From contig NZ_BCTU01000020.1 of the NCBI RefSeq assembly GCF_001590925.1, positions 123,963 through 187,962 of the forward strand: DNA of 64,000 bases, written 5' to 3'. A program made the translations under genes and the position numbers. Shown piece by piece: positions 38,206-47,262 of the stretch. Numbering within the stretch: position 1 is the first letter of the stretch; every line of letters begins with the position of its first letter. The stretch is from Serratia plymuthica NBRC 102599 (GTDB lineage Bacteria; Pseudomonadota; Gammaproteobacteria; Enterobacterales; Enterobacteriaceae). The notes beneath the pieces were generated by a model that made no database searches, was not told the origin of the DNA, and saw only the letters and a program-made list of their open reading frames with translations.

Positions 38206-38789
38206 CCCTGACGGCAAACGTTAAGAAGTAAAAATGCCACTTTGTTACGTTCGTTATTATAGAACTCATCATTTACTTCATCCCGCCACAGTAAGCTCAG
38301 CGCCTACATCATTTAGGGTGAACGCCAAGCAAACCAATAGTTATTTTATATCGAGCAGCCACACATGAATATCAGGCAGCAAACCTGACGTTATCCTGGG
38401 GAATAAAAAGCGTTCTGGGGGATTGATAGTGGACAACATCACATGAATAACATTGAACTTGGTATTAAACACTCTCTTTCCATCCCCGACACTATCGAAT
38501 AACCAGAGAGTGAAAATATCCGAAAACCATCCATTCAAAGAAAGAGAGCGATACAGCTTGACATAATCAGGTGACTGGTAACAACCGGCATAAAAATGAG
38601 AAAACATCAACTTCAAGTATGGCGCCGCACCTAACTCTACTGCTTACATAATAGAAACCTCACCTCCCTTTTGTCCATTTCCTCATAATCTTCTTTTTCC
38701 TCATCAAAGAGACATGTTTATAAAATGAAAAAATACTTAACCCCAACAAAACAAACAGCATAAAAAACAACATAAAATCCCTTTTAAAT
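38206..38789. other. AT-rich spacer between convergent tpsA and LuxR gene
   Basis: There are 584 bases between two convergent genes. A minus-strand frame at 38341-38616 (TTG start, or ATG 38607) could encode about 88-91 residues (FSHFYAGCYQSPDYVKLY in part), but no clear ribosome site or family was seen. I do not call it a gene. Confidence 0.4.
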
Positions 38790-39371
38790 TCAAGCCTTCA
38801 ATAACCAACTAAAAAGATCATTTCTTCTTTTTAAGTTAAGCTTACGCATAACAGACTGTTTATAGGTGTGAACCGTTTTTACGCTCAGCTGCATATACTT
38901 TGCCGCTTGCGTTTGGTTAACCCCCAACCGGAGATAAGAGACGACCTCTTTTTCCCTGCCGCTGAGCCTTCTGCTTAAGCAAAAATAACAGGGTTTTGCC
39001 GCCGCACTGATTACACTCATCCGCCAAAGCTTGTCATCCAACAGATGAAACAAAGCCTCAATACCGGCATGACAATCTAAAACCCCCAACTCGCGAGAAC
39101 ATGCTTTCTCCCTCTTCGTTTGAGCAGGTTTTATTTTACGTATAGCAATATACAGCGGGGAAACATCCGCCTCATGTACATCCCTGTCGCAATAGGCCAT
39201 ATTGCCCGATTCGGACTGCGCAATAAAAACCAGATCGACGGTGGCGTTACTGTTTTCTTCTGCAAAAAACTCAACGGTTCTTCCCTTCAGGGTAAAATAC
39301 TCTGATAACGCATATTTCAGCCCCTCGGCAAAAAATAGATTATTCTCTATGATGGATATTTTCACTGACAT
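38790..39371 (-). CDS. LuxR-type transcriptional regulator, second fimbrial operon
   Basis: A 193-residue protein starting at ATG 39371 behind AAGGAGGG. Residues 1-125 form a receiver-like domain without obvious phosphorylation residues (KISIIENNLFFAEGLKYAL). Residues about 132-190 are a LuxR/FixJ helix-turn-helix (SGREKEVVSYLRLGVNQTQAAKYM, then SVKTVHTYKQSVMRKLNL). Cys128 and Cys131 form a CxxC just before the helix-turn-helix, as in the paralogue at 5284-5895. It is the last gene of the long leftward fimbrial operon, 33 bases after the oligosaccharyltransferase gene. Its targets may be the operon itself or competing surface structures. Confidence 0.85.
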   Translation of the reverse strand: MSVKISIIENNLFFAEGLKYALSEYFTLKGRTVEFFAEENSNATVDLVFIAQSESGNMAYCDRDVHEADVSPLYIAIRKIKPAQTKREKACSRELGVLDCHAGIEALFHLLDDKLWRMSVISAAAKPCYFCLSRRLSGREKEVVSYLRLGVNQTQAAKYMQLSVKTVHTYKQSVMRKLNLKRRNDLFSWLLKA

Positions 39372-39404
39372 CTCTATTTCCCTCCTTTTAAATGGTGCTC
39401 CTGT

Positions 39405-41102
39405 TTACATAAACCGTGGATCATCTGGGAAAAAGGCTATTGCTTCCCGCCGCAGCTTTTCGGCCTGCGTGCTGTTCCCCTGATGTTTCAATATCAAATA
39501 CAAACTGGCGTACACATTTCTATCTATATGTTTTTTCAAATAGCCGTTGGCCCAGTTCACGTAGCCGGATAGCAATGCCTCATCCTGCGTTTGGTTGAAT
39601 AACAGCAATGCGTAGACCTGTTGATCAAACTCCCGGCGTTCACCCTGCACCCAATTGGCGACAGACGACATGGCGGCGACGCCGCGCATATCGGTAAATT
39701 GGCTCTGCTCGGCGCGTGTAAGGGTGATACCACCCAGCGAACCGGCCAGCATCACGATCAGCGTGATCAGAGAAGCAATCGGCAACAAAGTGGCCAGCAT
39801 TTTCCGCCCAGCGCCGGTTAACGCGCCGCGCTCACTGGCGGGGGTAACCTGGCTATCCAGCATCGCCAATAACAGCAGGAAAACGGCCCAATGCAGCGTC
39901 GATAAATAAAACGGGTACTCGGTCTGGGTATGCAGAGCCATGGGCAGCAAGACAAAACAGAGTGCCAGCGCGATGCCCTGGTCGGCAGAGAATCTGTTGC
40001 ACCAGGCTTTATATGCCAGGCGCAGCCCGGCAAACAAAAGCAGCAACATGCCAAGCAACCCCGGCAACCCGCCTTCAACCCACCAAAGCAAAAGCTCGTT
40101 ATGAGGATGTGCGGCTACTCCAACCCCCAACGTGGATTGCCCGAGTGCGGCACGGAAATGCTGGAAACTGTACTCGAAACCACCGTAGCCCCAGCCGCTC
40201 AGCGGCTTTTCAACTATCATCGCCAACGTGGTATTCAGCATGACACCACGCGCGCTGTCTGATCCCACATGACTAACGGTATCAACCTGGCTGCCCCAGG
40301 CCAGCACCGCAACGCCAATAGCCGTGCCAAGCAGCATCATTAACACCGCCCCCCCGCAGCGCAGCGAGTACTTTCTGGTATAAGTCGCAATAAATAGCAG
40401 CGCAACCACACCACCAGCCAGCCACCCGATACGCGATTGCAACCACACCAGTAAAGCGGGCAACACAGCCAGTAACAGGGCCAACAGCCTCAGGCGCAAC
40501 TTTTCATGCCGCTTTACCCGCAGGCTAAAATAGGGCAAAAGAAACAGCATCAGTGCCAAAGCCAGGCCAGTAGCGGTGAAAGTGGCTAGCAGATTAACCT
40601 GCTGGAATACCCCATAGGGGCGGCCACCGATGAGTGGGTACGGGATCCAGTCCCCCAGACCAAACAGTTGCAGCAGCGCCATCAACGCCTGTACCGCTAC
40701 GGCCAGCAAAATGGCGTAGAGCAGCCAATAATGTGCGCGTTTTGATATCTCAGTTTGCAGCCAGGAAAAATAGAATATCAGGCCGAAAAATAATCCAGCC
40801 CAGCGCCAAGAGGCGGCTTCCAGCCATTCCGGCCGGGTAGACAATAAAGGAACAGCCAATAACGCCAAGGCGACAAAAAACAACTTTGCCGTGGGCGTTA
40901 TGATAATGCGTTGCTTATTAAAACAGACACCCAGCCAAATAATCAGGCTCAGCAGCGCCATCGCCCCCCAGCTAAGGGTATTTTGCGGCAAAGCCAACCC
41001 CATACCGCCATTATTGGGAAGATACAGGTGCATTACCAACCCCAGCCAGAGTAACGCCCCGGTCAATAGACTATAATTTTTAAAAAGGGTTTTATTTAAC
41101 AT
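39405..41102 (-). CDS. PglL-family O-oligosaccharyltransferase, second copy
   Basis: A 565-residue polytopic membrane protein, paralogous to the one at 3647-5281. Shared landmarks are MHLYLPNNGGMG near the N-terminus, the RPYGVFQQVNLLATF block, SRIGWLAGG, WGYGGFEYSFQHF, the periplasmic HPHNELLLWWVEGG with His332 and His334, TEYPFYLSTLHW, and the ending FFPDDPRFM. These fit PglL-type enzymes that move lipid-linked glycan to Ser/Thr in exported proteins. I chose ATG 41102; the frame opens at a TTG 12 bases earlier. It lies downstream of three adhesin-like genes, which are candidate substrates along with the pilins and the nearby TpsA. WaaL-like ligase is the alternative. Confidence 0.85.
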   Translation of the reverse strand: MLNKTLFKNYSLLTGALLWLGLVMHLYLPNNGGMGLALPQNTLSWGAMALLSLIIWLGVCFNKQRIIITPTAKLFFVALALLAVPLLSTRPEWLEAASWRWAGLFFGLIFYFSWLQTEISKRAHYWLLYAILLAVAVQALMALLQLFGLGDWIPYPLIGGRPYGVFQQVNLLATFTATGLALALMLFLLPYFSLRVKRHEKLRLRLLALLLAVLPALLVWLQSRIGWLAGGVVALLFIATYTRKYSLRCGGAVLMMLLGTAIGVAVLAWGSQVDTVSHVGSDSARGVMLNTTLAMIVEKPLSGWGYGGFEYSFQHFRAALGQSTLGVGVAAHPHNELLLWWVEGGLPGLLGMLLLLFAGLRLAYKAWCNRFSADQGIALALCFVLLPMALHTQTEYPFYLSTLHWAVFLLLLAMLDSQVTPASERGALTGAGRKMLATLLPIASLITLIVMLAGSLGGITLTRAEQSQFTDMRGVAAMSSVANWVQGERREFDQQVYALLLFNQTQDEALLSGYVNWANGYLKKHIDRNVYASLYLILKHQGNSTQAEKLRREAIAFFPDDPRFM

Positions 41103-41174
41103 CCTGTCTTCCAAGAAAATTCACAGCGTTGTTTTTAACGTTACAGCCCAACCAGGGTTATTTATTTTTAAACG

Positions 41175-42011
41175 TCACTGAATATCCATCACGATCACCG
41201 TTGAACCGGAGAAACTCCCCAAAGGGACATCGCCGGACACCTCCAGAGTCGAGCTGACCTCATATGAGCTTTGCGAGTTGGCCCATACCTTAGTGGTATA
41301 GCCTTTATCTGCCGCCACATTGGCGATGCGTAAACGGCTGCTCAGTGATTTATTCATCGTTAATAAACCGCCGCTGCCCAGACCCTTGGCATAAATCCGC
41401 ACAGTGGCATTACGATCGCAGCGCAAGGAGAACTGGCCTTTCTGAACACTCCCGTTTACCTGGCTGGCGTTCAGCGCACCGTAGTTAAAGGTAATATCCT
41501 GAGTTAATGCCTCACAACGGGCCGGCGGTGGCGAACCGCCACTCCCGTCCGCTCCGGTGCAGTAGAACCCCCCCGGCATATACTGGGGGGCACCGCCGTT
41601 GATGCGATAGGTGATGCACATAATGTAATCCGTCATCCCTTCCGACGACATATTGCCAAAGTTGACATCCACAGGAAATCCGAGGTTTTTACCCATGTTA
41701 TCGCCCAAGTCGCCCATCGTCGGCGCGGTCAAAACCCACTGCGCCGTTGGGGGCGTAATCCATCGGTGAACCCGCTGGTTTGGAGAAGGTGTACTCCCGA
41801 TAAACCAAAGCGTACTCAGGCCGATTTCACAACGAGACATTCGGTAGCAGGGATTCGGCGTGTCATCTGGATTACTCATGTATACTAACTGCCCATAATA
41901 AATAACTATACCGTTTTCATGAATACCGAACCAAATATAACTTTGGTAAATAGCCTGAGAGGGCATGCAAAAAAACGAGAGCAAAAGGAAAATCAATGAT
42001 TTTAATTTCAT
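41175..42011 (-). CDS. Fimbrial adhesin-like protein, two domains (third of three)
   Basis: A 278-residue exported protein; ATG 42011 begins a signal peptide ending near SQA. The N-terminal domain (about residues 20-165) carries DDTPNPCYRMSRCEIG, aligning with DPTPNPCYGDDSCIM in the neighbour at 42283, and ends in a Gly/Pro-rich linker GSGGSPPP. The C-terminal domain from CEALTQDITFNYGALNASQVNG is pilin-like and ends GSFSGSTVIVMDIQ. The two-domain shape and operon position match MrpH-type tip adhesins. It lies 72 bases before the oligosaccharyltransferase gene. Confidence 0.8.
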   Translation of the reverse strand: MKLKSLIFLLLSFFCMPSQAIYQSYIWFGIHENGIVIYYGQLVYMSNPDDTPNPCYRMSRCEIGLSTLWFIGSTPSPNQRVHRWITPPTAQWVLTAPTMGDLGDNMGKNLGFPVDVNFGNMSSEGMTDYIMCITYRINGGAPQYMPGGFYCTGADGSGGSPPPARCEALTQDITFNYGALNASQVNGSVQKGQFSLRCDRNATVRIYAKGLGSGGLLTMNKSLSSRLRIANVAADKGYTTKVWANSQSSYEVSSTLEVSGDVPLGSFSGSTVIVMDIQ

Positions 42012-42282
42012 AAAAACCAACCATAAAAAATAGAATTTAAAATTGGTTAAATGATTTTAAAAGCCATTAACCTTTTATTTAAAAAACAGCAAAACCCCTC
42101 CCTCGCCAAGGCTAAAATCCCCCATTAACCTTTGATATGCAGATGATGTTCACGCAATGCCCATTGCTATAAACAGCCTAACCCTTTTTATAATTAATCC
42201 GTTATCAAAGGCAAGCCTGTTACCGTTGTTTAAATACAGCCAATCAACCATTCAAAAAATAAAAAATCAAACAGCCAAAACA

Positions 42283-43092
42283 TTACGCAGGACTAATAAC
42301 AACAACCGTACTCCCATAAAAATCCCCCGGAGGAATTTCCCCCAAAGAAATTAACTCTGATTTTATATTTAACGCAGTCCCTGCCGGAGTTGCCGTAAAG
42401 GTGTACCCATTGGATAGGGGGGCATCGTTGACCGTTATCTTTGCTTTCAAGCTGCCATCGGGCCGGAGGTTGACCGTACCCATTGATTCTTCCGCACTGA
42501 TGATTTTGACACGAAGATCCTGAGTACAGGAAACATATAACGCTGTCTGCGCAATCAGACCATTCAACCGGTCAGCACTGACAACCCCATAATCGATATT
42601 CGCACTTCCTTGATCAAAATAGCATTGTGAAGGGTTGATGATTGGCGCTCGGCATGGTGAGCCCGGTAAAGGACCATTACCACTACTACGGCTTTGGTAT
42701 CCAAAGTAAATACATTTAACAGAAGTACTCGTATTACCTATAGTCTGCTCCCTACCCACCGCCCCTATCCGATAGAGTTCAGCACCGATCTCACCCATGG
42801 TTTTAAAGTTATACATTCTATAATACGTGGGTTGCGCTATACCATTACCGCCACCGACCCTATCAAACTTCACATACATTATACACGAATCGTCCCCATA
42901 ACAGGGGTTGGGCGTTGGATCATTCACATCCGCCGAAACTATTTTAGTGGTCATTGCAGGCCCAGTATGCCAATAGGATAACATGGCATCCACAATAATC
43001 TCGGCGCGAGATACGGTTGAGAAACAAACCGAGAAGACAATCAGAACCAGCAAAAATAGCTTTCTGCCATAAGAAAAAAATCGTAAGTACAT
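42283..43092 (-). CDS. Fimbrial adhesin-like protein, two domains (second of three)
   Basis: A 269-residue exported protein with a signal peptide (residues 1-30, ending SRAE). The N-terminal domain holds DPTPNPCYGDDSCIMYVKFD. The C-terminal pilin-like domain starts at CYFDQGSANIDYGVVSADRLNG and ends GDFYGSTVVVISPA, nearly the same ending as in its two neighbours. It is the copy that most resembles MrpH-type adhesins by eye. Intergenic gaps on either side are long for an operon (271 bases after, 179 before), so internal promoters or decay are possible. Confidence 0.8.
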   Translation of the reverse strand: MYLRFFSYGRKLFLLVLIVFSVCFSTVSRAEIIVDAMLSYWHTGPAMTTKIVSADVNDPTPNPCYGDDSCIMYVKFDRVGGGNGIAQPTYYRMYNFKTMGEIGAELYRIGAVGREQTIGNTSTSVKCIYFGYQSRSSGNGPLPGSPCRAPIINPSQCYFDQGSANIDYGVVSADRLNGLIAQTALYVSCTQDLRVKIISAEESMGTVNLRPDGSLKAKITVNDAPLSNGYTFTATPAGTALNIKSELISLGEIPPGDFYGSTVVVISPA

Positions 43093-43271
43093 GCGTATTT
43101 CCCTGTCTTAAAATTTATCGACTATCGCCGTAGATCCATCCCGCACACTGTCCCACCGGAGAATAAAACCATTGCCAATATGTTGTCCCATCACAGCTTT
43201 ATTATTCATTTTAAATAGGTGCGTTATGAGTTCACTCATACTGAAAATTAAATCCTTCCCGTTATATCCAT

Positions 43272-44087
43272 TCAGTACGGAGACACGACCACGACTATCG
43301 CCACGGAATACGCTCCAGGCGTTGCAGCCTGGCCCACGGTTAAGTCGGACTGTATGGTGATTTCATCTCCTTGCCCTACAGCGGAAACAGTAGTCGCGAT
43401 ACCGCTTGCCAGTTCGATGCGGGACGGGCCTAAAATGGTAACTACCGGGTTTGGACCGCAATTTGCCGGACCCATTATCCCTTTACGGTCGGTCGTACCC
43501 GGACGTAACACTCCATGGTCGATCTCTGCAGGTAGACTAACAGTGCAGGTTACGGATGGAGCGGTTGGTTTGATACAGTATTGCGACCCGCTATTGGCCA
43601 CCACCTTTGCATTATAGACCCCTGTTGGTGTTCTTAGACTCTCGCCAAGGGTGAGAAAACCAAACATGACACACTCACCCCCAGGACTCGCACCATCGTG
43701 GTAATACCACTCGTTTGCCGTGTTGCACGTGCTGGTCGAGGTCAACTCCCACGACCCTGCTTTTGTATAGCAATTTGTCACCGCCGGCGCATGACCAAAT
43801 ATCCTAAATGAACAAAAGTCATAGGGTCGCCCTGCGGCTGCGTCACCCACTTGACAATGTATCCCTATCGCCTGGATTTCCGTGGATGACGCAGGAGGAC
43901 TGATGACAGGTATTCCTATATCTATCAGTTCTCGAGTGCCTTGATACCGCACAGATCCGCCGCAAGGATGCTCCGGATCAGGAGTCGAACAAGAAGTGAT
44001 CTTAACAGAGGTCATCACCGGATAGATGATCGCCGAGCAAGTGCTTGACAGTAGCAGGCCAACAATCGAGAGTAACAGTAGACGCAT
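43272..44087 (-). CDS. Fimbrial adhesin-like protein, two domains (first of three)
   Basis: A 271-residue exported protein with a signal peptide ending near CSA. The N-terminal domain is Cys-rich (CSTPDPEHPCGG, HCQVGDAAAG, NCYTKAG, TCNTANEW), with little likeness to the two following genes beyond the TPDPEHPC block. The C-terminal domain (CTVSLPAEIDHGVLRPG onward) is pilin-like and ends AYSVAIVVVVSPY. It follows the last single-domain subunit gene by 120 bases. A tip-adhesin role is inferred from architecture. Ligand unknown. Confidence 0.75.
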   Translation of the reverse strand: MRLLLLSIVGLLLSSTCSAIIYPVMTSVKITSCSTPDPEHPCGGSVRYQGTRELIDIGIPVISPPASSTEIQAIGIHCQVGDAAAGRPYDFCSFRIFGHAPAVTNCYTKAGSWELTSTSTCNTANEWYYHDGASPGGECVMFGFLTLGESLRTPTGVYNAKVVANSGSQYCIKPTAPSVTCTVSLPAEIDHGVLRPGTTDRKGIMGPANCGPNPVVTILGPSRIELASGIATTVSAVGQGDEITIQSDLTVGQAATPGAYSVAIVVVVSPY

Positions 44088-44207
44088 GTTTTGTTCCGTT
44101 AAATTAATTAATCCGGCAAGCCCTCTATTTCTGGCGTAATCACTCAGCCGCCTTCAAATGAGGGTTTGCCCAGTTCACGCATCGAGCCTCATAGGCGCGC
44201 ACCCTTC

Positions 44208-44750
44208 TTACTCATATTCCAGCGCAAAAGTCGCCACCGCGGCGAACATGCCGCGTTCTATGTTCCTGTGGGTGATGGCCTCCGGCGCGCCCTTGACATA
44301 GGCCTGCAGCGTAATGGCGTTGTTACCGTCGGTGATTTGCTGCCCACGGCTTTTCTGGTTTAGCGCCAGCGGCTGTCCGTCCTGCGTTTCCAAACCTATA
44401 GCGATACCGCTGGCCTCGCTGCCGCCCTCCAGCGCCAACAGGCCGGGGAGTGCCACGCTTTCCGTGCCGCTGAAGGTCATCTTCAACGTTTTGCCCAGGC
44501 TGGTATCGCAATCAATCAGGCGCAGCTGAAACGGCTTGCTGGAAGTTCGGGTGTTCAGGTACAGGTATTTGTCTATCACGGTGCCAAAATCCAGCTGGAT
44601 GTTTTCGTCCCCCGGCTGCAGGGTGCAAGGCTCCGCCACCAGCGCGCCGTGCATCTTCAGGTTATTGGTCGCCGCGGCAACCGGCTGCATGCCCACGGCA
44701 ACAACCCAGCCGGCCAGCAGGCAGGGGAACAGGTTTTTGATGATCCGCAT
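44208..44750 (-). CDS. Minor fimbrial subunit
   Basis: A 180-residue pilin-fold subunit with a signal peptide ending near VAAA, Cys pair (AEPCTLQP and IDCDTS), the FSGTESVALPG block and C-terminal strand ending TFALEYE. It resembles the 179-residue subunit of the first operon (3083-3622). The ribosome site AGGAGGAG before ATG 44750 is very strong. It starts 8 bases after the previous gene's stop and is the last simple pilin before the adhesin-like genes, matching the MrpG position. Confidence 0.88.
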   Translation of the reverse strand: MRIIKNLFPCLLAGWVVAVGMQPVAAATNNLKMHGALVAEPCTLQPGDENIQLDFGTVIDKYLYLNTRTSSKPFQLRLIDCDTSLGKTLKMTFSGTESVALPGLLALEGGSEASGIAIGLETQDGQPLALNQKSRGQQITDGNNAITLQAYVKGAPEAITHRNIERGMFAAVATFALEYE

Positions 44751-44758
44751 GACTCCTC

Positions 44759-45250
44759 CTATTGATAATCGGCCAGCAACGTTGCCGTCACCTCAAAAAC
44801 GCCCTCCGGCAGTGCAACCCCCATCTTCTTTACCGGCACCGCCTGCAGGCGCGGCGGGTTCTTGGGATCGATAGCCACGCGTTGGTTTATCTGCAACGGC
44901 AGGCCATTCTGCAACAGCCGGATACCCAAATCAGCGACATTGGTCTGCAGCGCCGCACCGTCAAAGATCGTCGGCGCGCCCACGACCCGAAGCCCCAACT
45001 CCAGGGTGGTCGCCCCCGGCTCGCAGGTGATGTGATAATCGATGGTTTGCAGATAATTGGAGCCGTCTACCTTGCTTACCCCCACGCGATCGCCAAAGTT
45101 AACGTCGATGGTCTGCCCCTCGTTAATCTCACAGGACGGCGCCCGAACCAAGGTCCCCTGAAAAGACATGTTTGCAGCCTGGGCAGGGACGACCTGTGGC
45201 AAAATAAGCGCGGCGCTCAGCAACATGCCTGCACGAAATTTTTGGTTCAC
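44759..45250 (-). CDS. Minor fimbrial subunit
   Basis: A 163-residue pilin-fold subunit. Signal peptide residues about 1-25 (ending AQAA). The motif SCEINEGQTIDVNFGDRVGVSKVDGSNYLQ (given in part) is shared with the next gene upstream and with the C-terminal half of the adhesin at 2060-3064. The C-terminal strand ends VTATLLADYQ. The start ATG overlaps the stop of the preceding gene (45247-45250), so translation is coupled. Confidence 0.88.
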   Translation of the reverse strand: MNQKFRAGMLLSAALILPQVVPAQAANMSFQGTLVRAPSCEINEGQTIDVNFGDRVGVSKVDGSNYLQTIDYHITCEPGATTLELGLRVVGAPTIFDGAALQTNVADLGIRLLQNGLPLQINQRVAIDPKNPPRLQAVPVKKMGVALPEGVFEVTATLLADYQ

Positions 45251-45732
45251 TGGTAGTCCACCTTTAACGTAGCTGTGGTGTAAAACATCCCCGTAGACAA
45301 CGTTGAGCCACTTCTCTTTACCGGTACCGCCTGCAGTACAGGCTTAGCGGGATAAGTAAAGTTCACCCATTGATAGACCTTGAACGGCTGGCCGTTTTGC
45401 TTTAGTGCGATGCCCAAATCAGTTTTGCTGGTTTGGAGAACTCCATTGTCAAAGGCGGCACCGGAACCTTCAATCATCATTTTCATGGCATTCTTGGTAT
45501 TCCCCTTGCACTCCAGGGTGTAATCGATAGTTTTCAGATAATTGCTGCCGTCCACGCGTGAAATCTCCACATTGCTGCCAAAGTTCACCACAATGGTTTT
45601 GTCCCCGTTAATCACGCAGGGTGGTGGCGCTAACACCGTCACTTTGATGTTCACGGTAGTCGAACTGGCGGCAGCCATGAACGGCAATACGGTCAGAGCG
45701 CCAATCAGCAGGCAACTGGCTTTTCGTCGCAT
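45247..45732 (-). CDS. Minor fimbrial subunit
   Basis: A 161-residue pilin-fold protein if started at ATG 45732, which has GGAGAGA at a good distance and directly begins a signal peptide (MRRKASCLLIGALTVL). Starts at 45747 and GTG 45756 are possible. Mature part: PPPCVINGDKTIVVNFGSNVEISRVDGSNYLKTIDY (given in part) parallels the following subunit gene, so the two arose by duplication. It ends TATLKVDYQ. It probably forms the adaptor part of the fibre. Confidence 0.86.
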   Translation of the reverse strand: MRRKASCLLIGALTVLPFMAAASSTTVNIKVTVLAPPPCVINGDKTIVVNFGSNVEISRVDGSNYLKTIDYTLECKGNTKNAMKMMIEGSGAAFDNGVLQTSKTDLGIALKQNGQPFKVYQWVNFTYPAKPVLQAVPVKRSGSTLSTGMFYTTATLKVDYQ

Positions 45733-45757
45733 CGATACTCTCTCCATCACCTTCACC

Positions 45758-46420
45758 TCAGTCGTAGCTCAGCCGAAAATCCACCGCAGCCGAGTAAGCG
45801 CCCGCCATCAGCGGCGCACGGGTGCGCTCCGGCGCCACGGTATAGACCAAGGTGTTCTGCCCCGGTGTCAGCAGCAGCGGCTGCCCGCGGCTACCCAGCC
45901 GCACGTCCTGCCCCAGCGGGTCTGTCATGCGTAATGCCAGCCCGGAGACACCCTGCGCTTTCACCAGTTGCGGATTGTTAACGTCCGCCGGGGCGCTGAA
46001 GCTCACCGTCACCGCCGGCTGATGCGCCGCCCAGGTCAGCGCGCCGGTACGGTTGTCGCGGCTGCCCGCCGGGCTGCGCAGGCAATCTTGCAAACGCAGC
46101 TCAAAGCCCACCGGCCTGCCCCGGTCACCGACGTTTTGCAGCTGGCCGGTGCCGGTTTCACCCAGTTGGATGTCCTGGCGTGCACTGCTCATCTCCAGCC
46201 GGCAGGCGCTTTCGGTCAATGCCCCGCGTACCTGCAACACGCCGTTGGCGCCGTCGGTATACCAATTATCCACCGCCTGCCCGTGGGCATTCGGCAGCAA
46301 CAACAGCATGGTGCCGAGCGTGATGGGTGCCATCAGCGCCAATGCCCCCAGGGTGCCGTAGTACTGCCAGTCGCGGTAACCCGGCAGGCGTTGACTCAGT
46401 GTTTTGCTTATCCGTTGCAT
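45758..46420 (-). CDS. Minor fimbrial subunit (MrpE-like position)
   Basis: A 220-residue subunit with an unusually long N-terminal region (about 48 residues including a hydrophobic stretch) before the mature pilin domain. The Cys pair (ESACRLEM and QDCLRS) and the blocks ADVNNPQLVKAQGVSGLALR and TPGQNTLVYTV (given in part) align with the 204-residue subunit at 1431-2045. It follows the chaperone gene by 36 bases. The long N-terminus may be a signal peptide with an extended n-region. Confidence 0.86.
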   Translation of the reverse strand: MQRISKTLSQRLPGYRDWQYYGTLGALALMAPITLGTMLLLLPNAHGQAVDNWYTDGANGVLQVRGALTESACRLEMSSARQDIQLGETGTGQLQNVGDRGRPVGFELRLQDCLRSPAGSRDNRTGALTWAAHQPAVTVSFSAPADVNNPQLVKAQGVSGLALRMTDPLGQDVRLGSRGQPLLLTPGQNTLVYTVAPERTRAPLMAGAYSAAVDFRLSYD

Positions 46421-46456
46421 CGTCTTCTCTCCTGTTCACCTGCCCAGATTACGGCG

Positions 46457-47221
46457 TTATGATTTGTTCTTTTCCGGCGCCACCTGGCAGGCACTGCCGC
46501 TGCAGTTAAAGGTCAGTTGCGGCCGGCCGCCGTAGTCGTTGATGTAGGTCAGGACCGGCGCACCGCCCAGTGCTGCGGCACTGACGCCCAAAGACGCATT
46601 GCCCTTTGGCGGCACCATCAGCGGCTCAAAGCCTTTCACCCCTTCCGCCCCTTTCTTGCTGCCGGCGTCCACCAGCGTGATGTAGTACGGCGTCGGGTTA
46701 TTCACCTGGTACTTGTCGCCCTGCTTGCTCAGCGTCAGCTGTTCCTGCCACGGCGTGGCCATCTGCGCCTGGGTCGGGGTGATCGCCGCCGGGCGGTAGA
46801 ACAGTTTGATGCGCGTCTGCAGTGCTATCTGCAGGGTGTTAGGCTTGTCGCTCTTCGGCGGGATCTCGCGCAGGTTGAAGTAGTACAGCGTCTCGCGGTC
46901 CTGCGGCAGCTGTTTGGCCGTCGGCAGCGCCTGGATTTTCACCTGGCTCGGTTTGCCCGGCTCAACGCGCTGCACCGGTGGCAGCACCACCAGCGGGCTC
47001 TGAATTTTGGTGCCCTGTTCGTCTTCCAGCCAGGCCTGCGCCAGGTACGGCAGTTGCTTGTTCTGGTTGCTGATGTTCAGGCTGACCGAGTTCTGGTCGC
47101 CGTCAAAAATCACCCGAGTGCGGTCCAGCGCGATCGCGGCCTGCGCCTGTGGGGCCAGCAATGTACCCAGCAGGGCGGCGGTGGTCAGGCACTGTTTGTT
47201 GATGACAAAATGCGTTTTCAT
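46457..47221 (-). CDS. Periplasmic fimbrial chaperone (PapD-like)
   Basis: A 254-residue chaperone starting at ATG 47221, where the signal peptide begins (cleavage near AQAA); the open frame runs further upstream into the usher gene. AIALDRTRVIFDGDQNSVSL, PQDRETLYYFNLREIPPKS and LQTRIKLFYRPAAI are family landmarks. The ending YINDYGGRPQLTFNCSGSAC has the Cys pair also seen in the chaperone at 664-1419. The pair of chaperones share most positions, so both operons belong to the same fimbrial clade. Confidence 0.95.
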   Translation of the reverse strand: MKTHFVINKQCLTTAALLGTLLAPQAQAAIALDRTRVIFDGDQNSVSLNISNQNKQLPYLAQAWLEDEQGTKIQSPLVVLPPVQRVEPGKPSQVKIQALPTAKQLPQDRETLYYFNLREIPPKSDKPNTLQIALQTRIKLFYRPAAITPTQAQMATPWQEQLTLSKQGDKYQVNNPTPYYITLVDAGSKKGAEGVKGFEPLMVPPKGNASLGVSAAALGGAPVLTYINDYGGRPQLTFNCSGSACQVAPEKNKS

Positions 47222-47262
47222 AAAAAGTCTCTCTTGCTGATTCAAATAGGGTGTCGGTACGC

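Noticed and set aside
38341..38616. 91-codon minus-strand frame downstream of the LuxR gene
   Set aside because: TTG start without clear ribosome site and no recognisable family. It could be real but cannot be supported.
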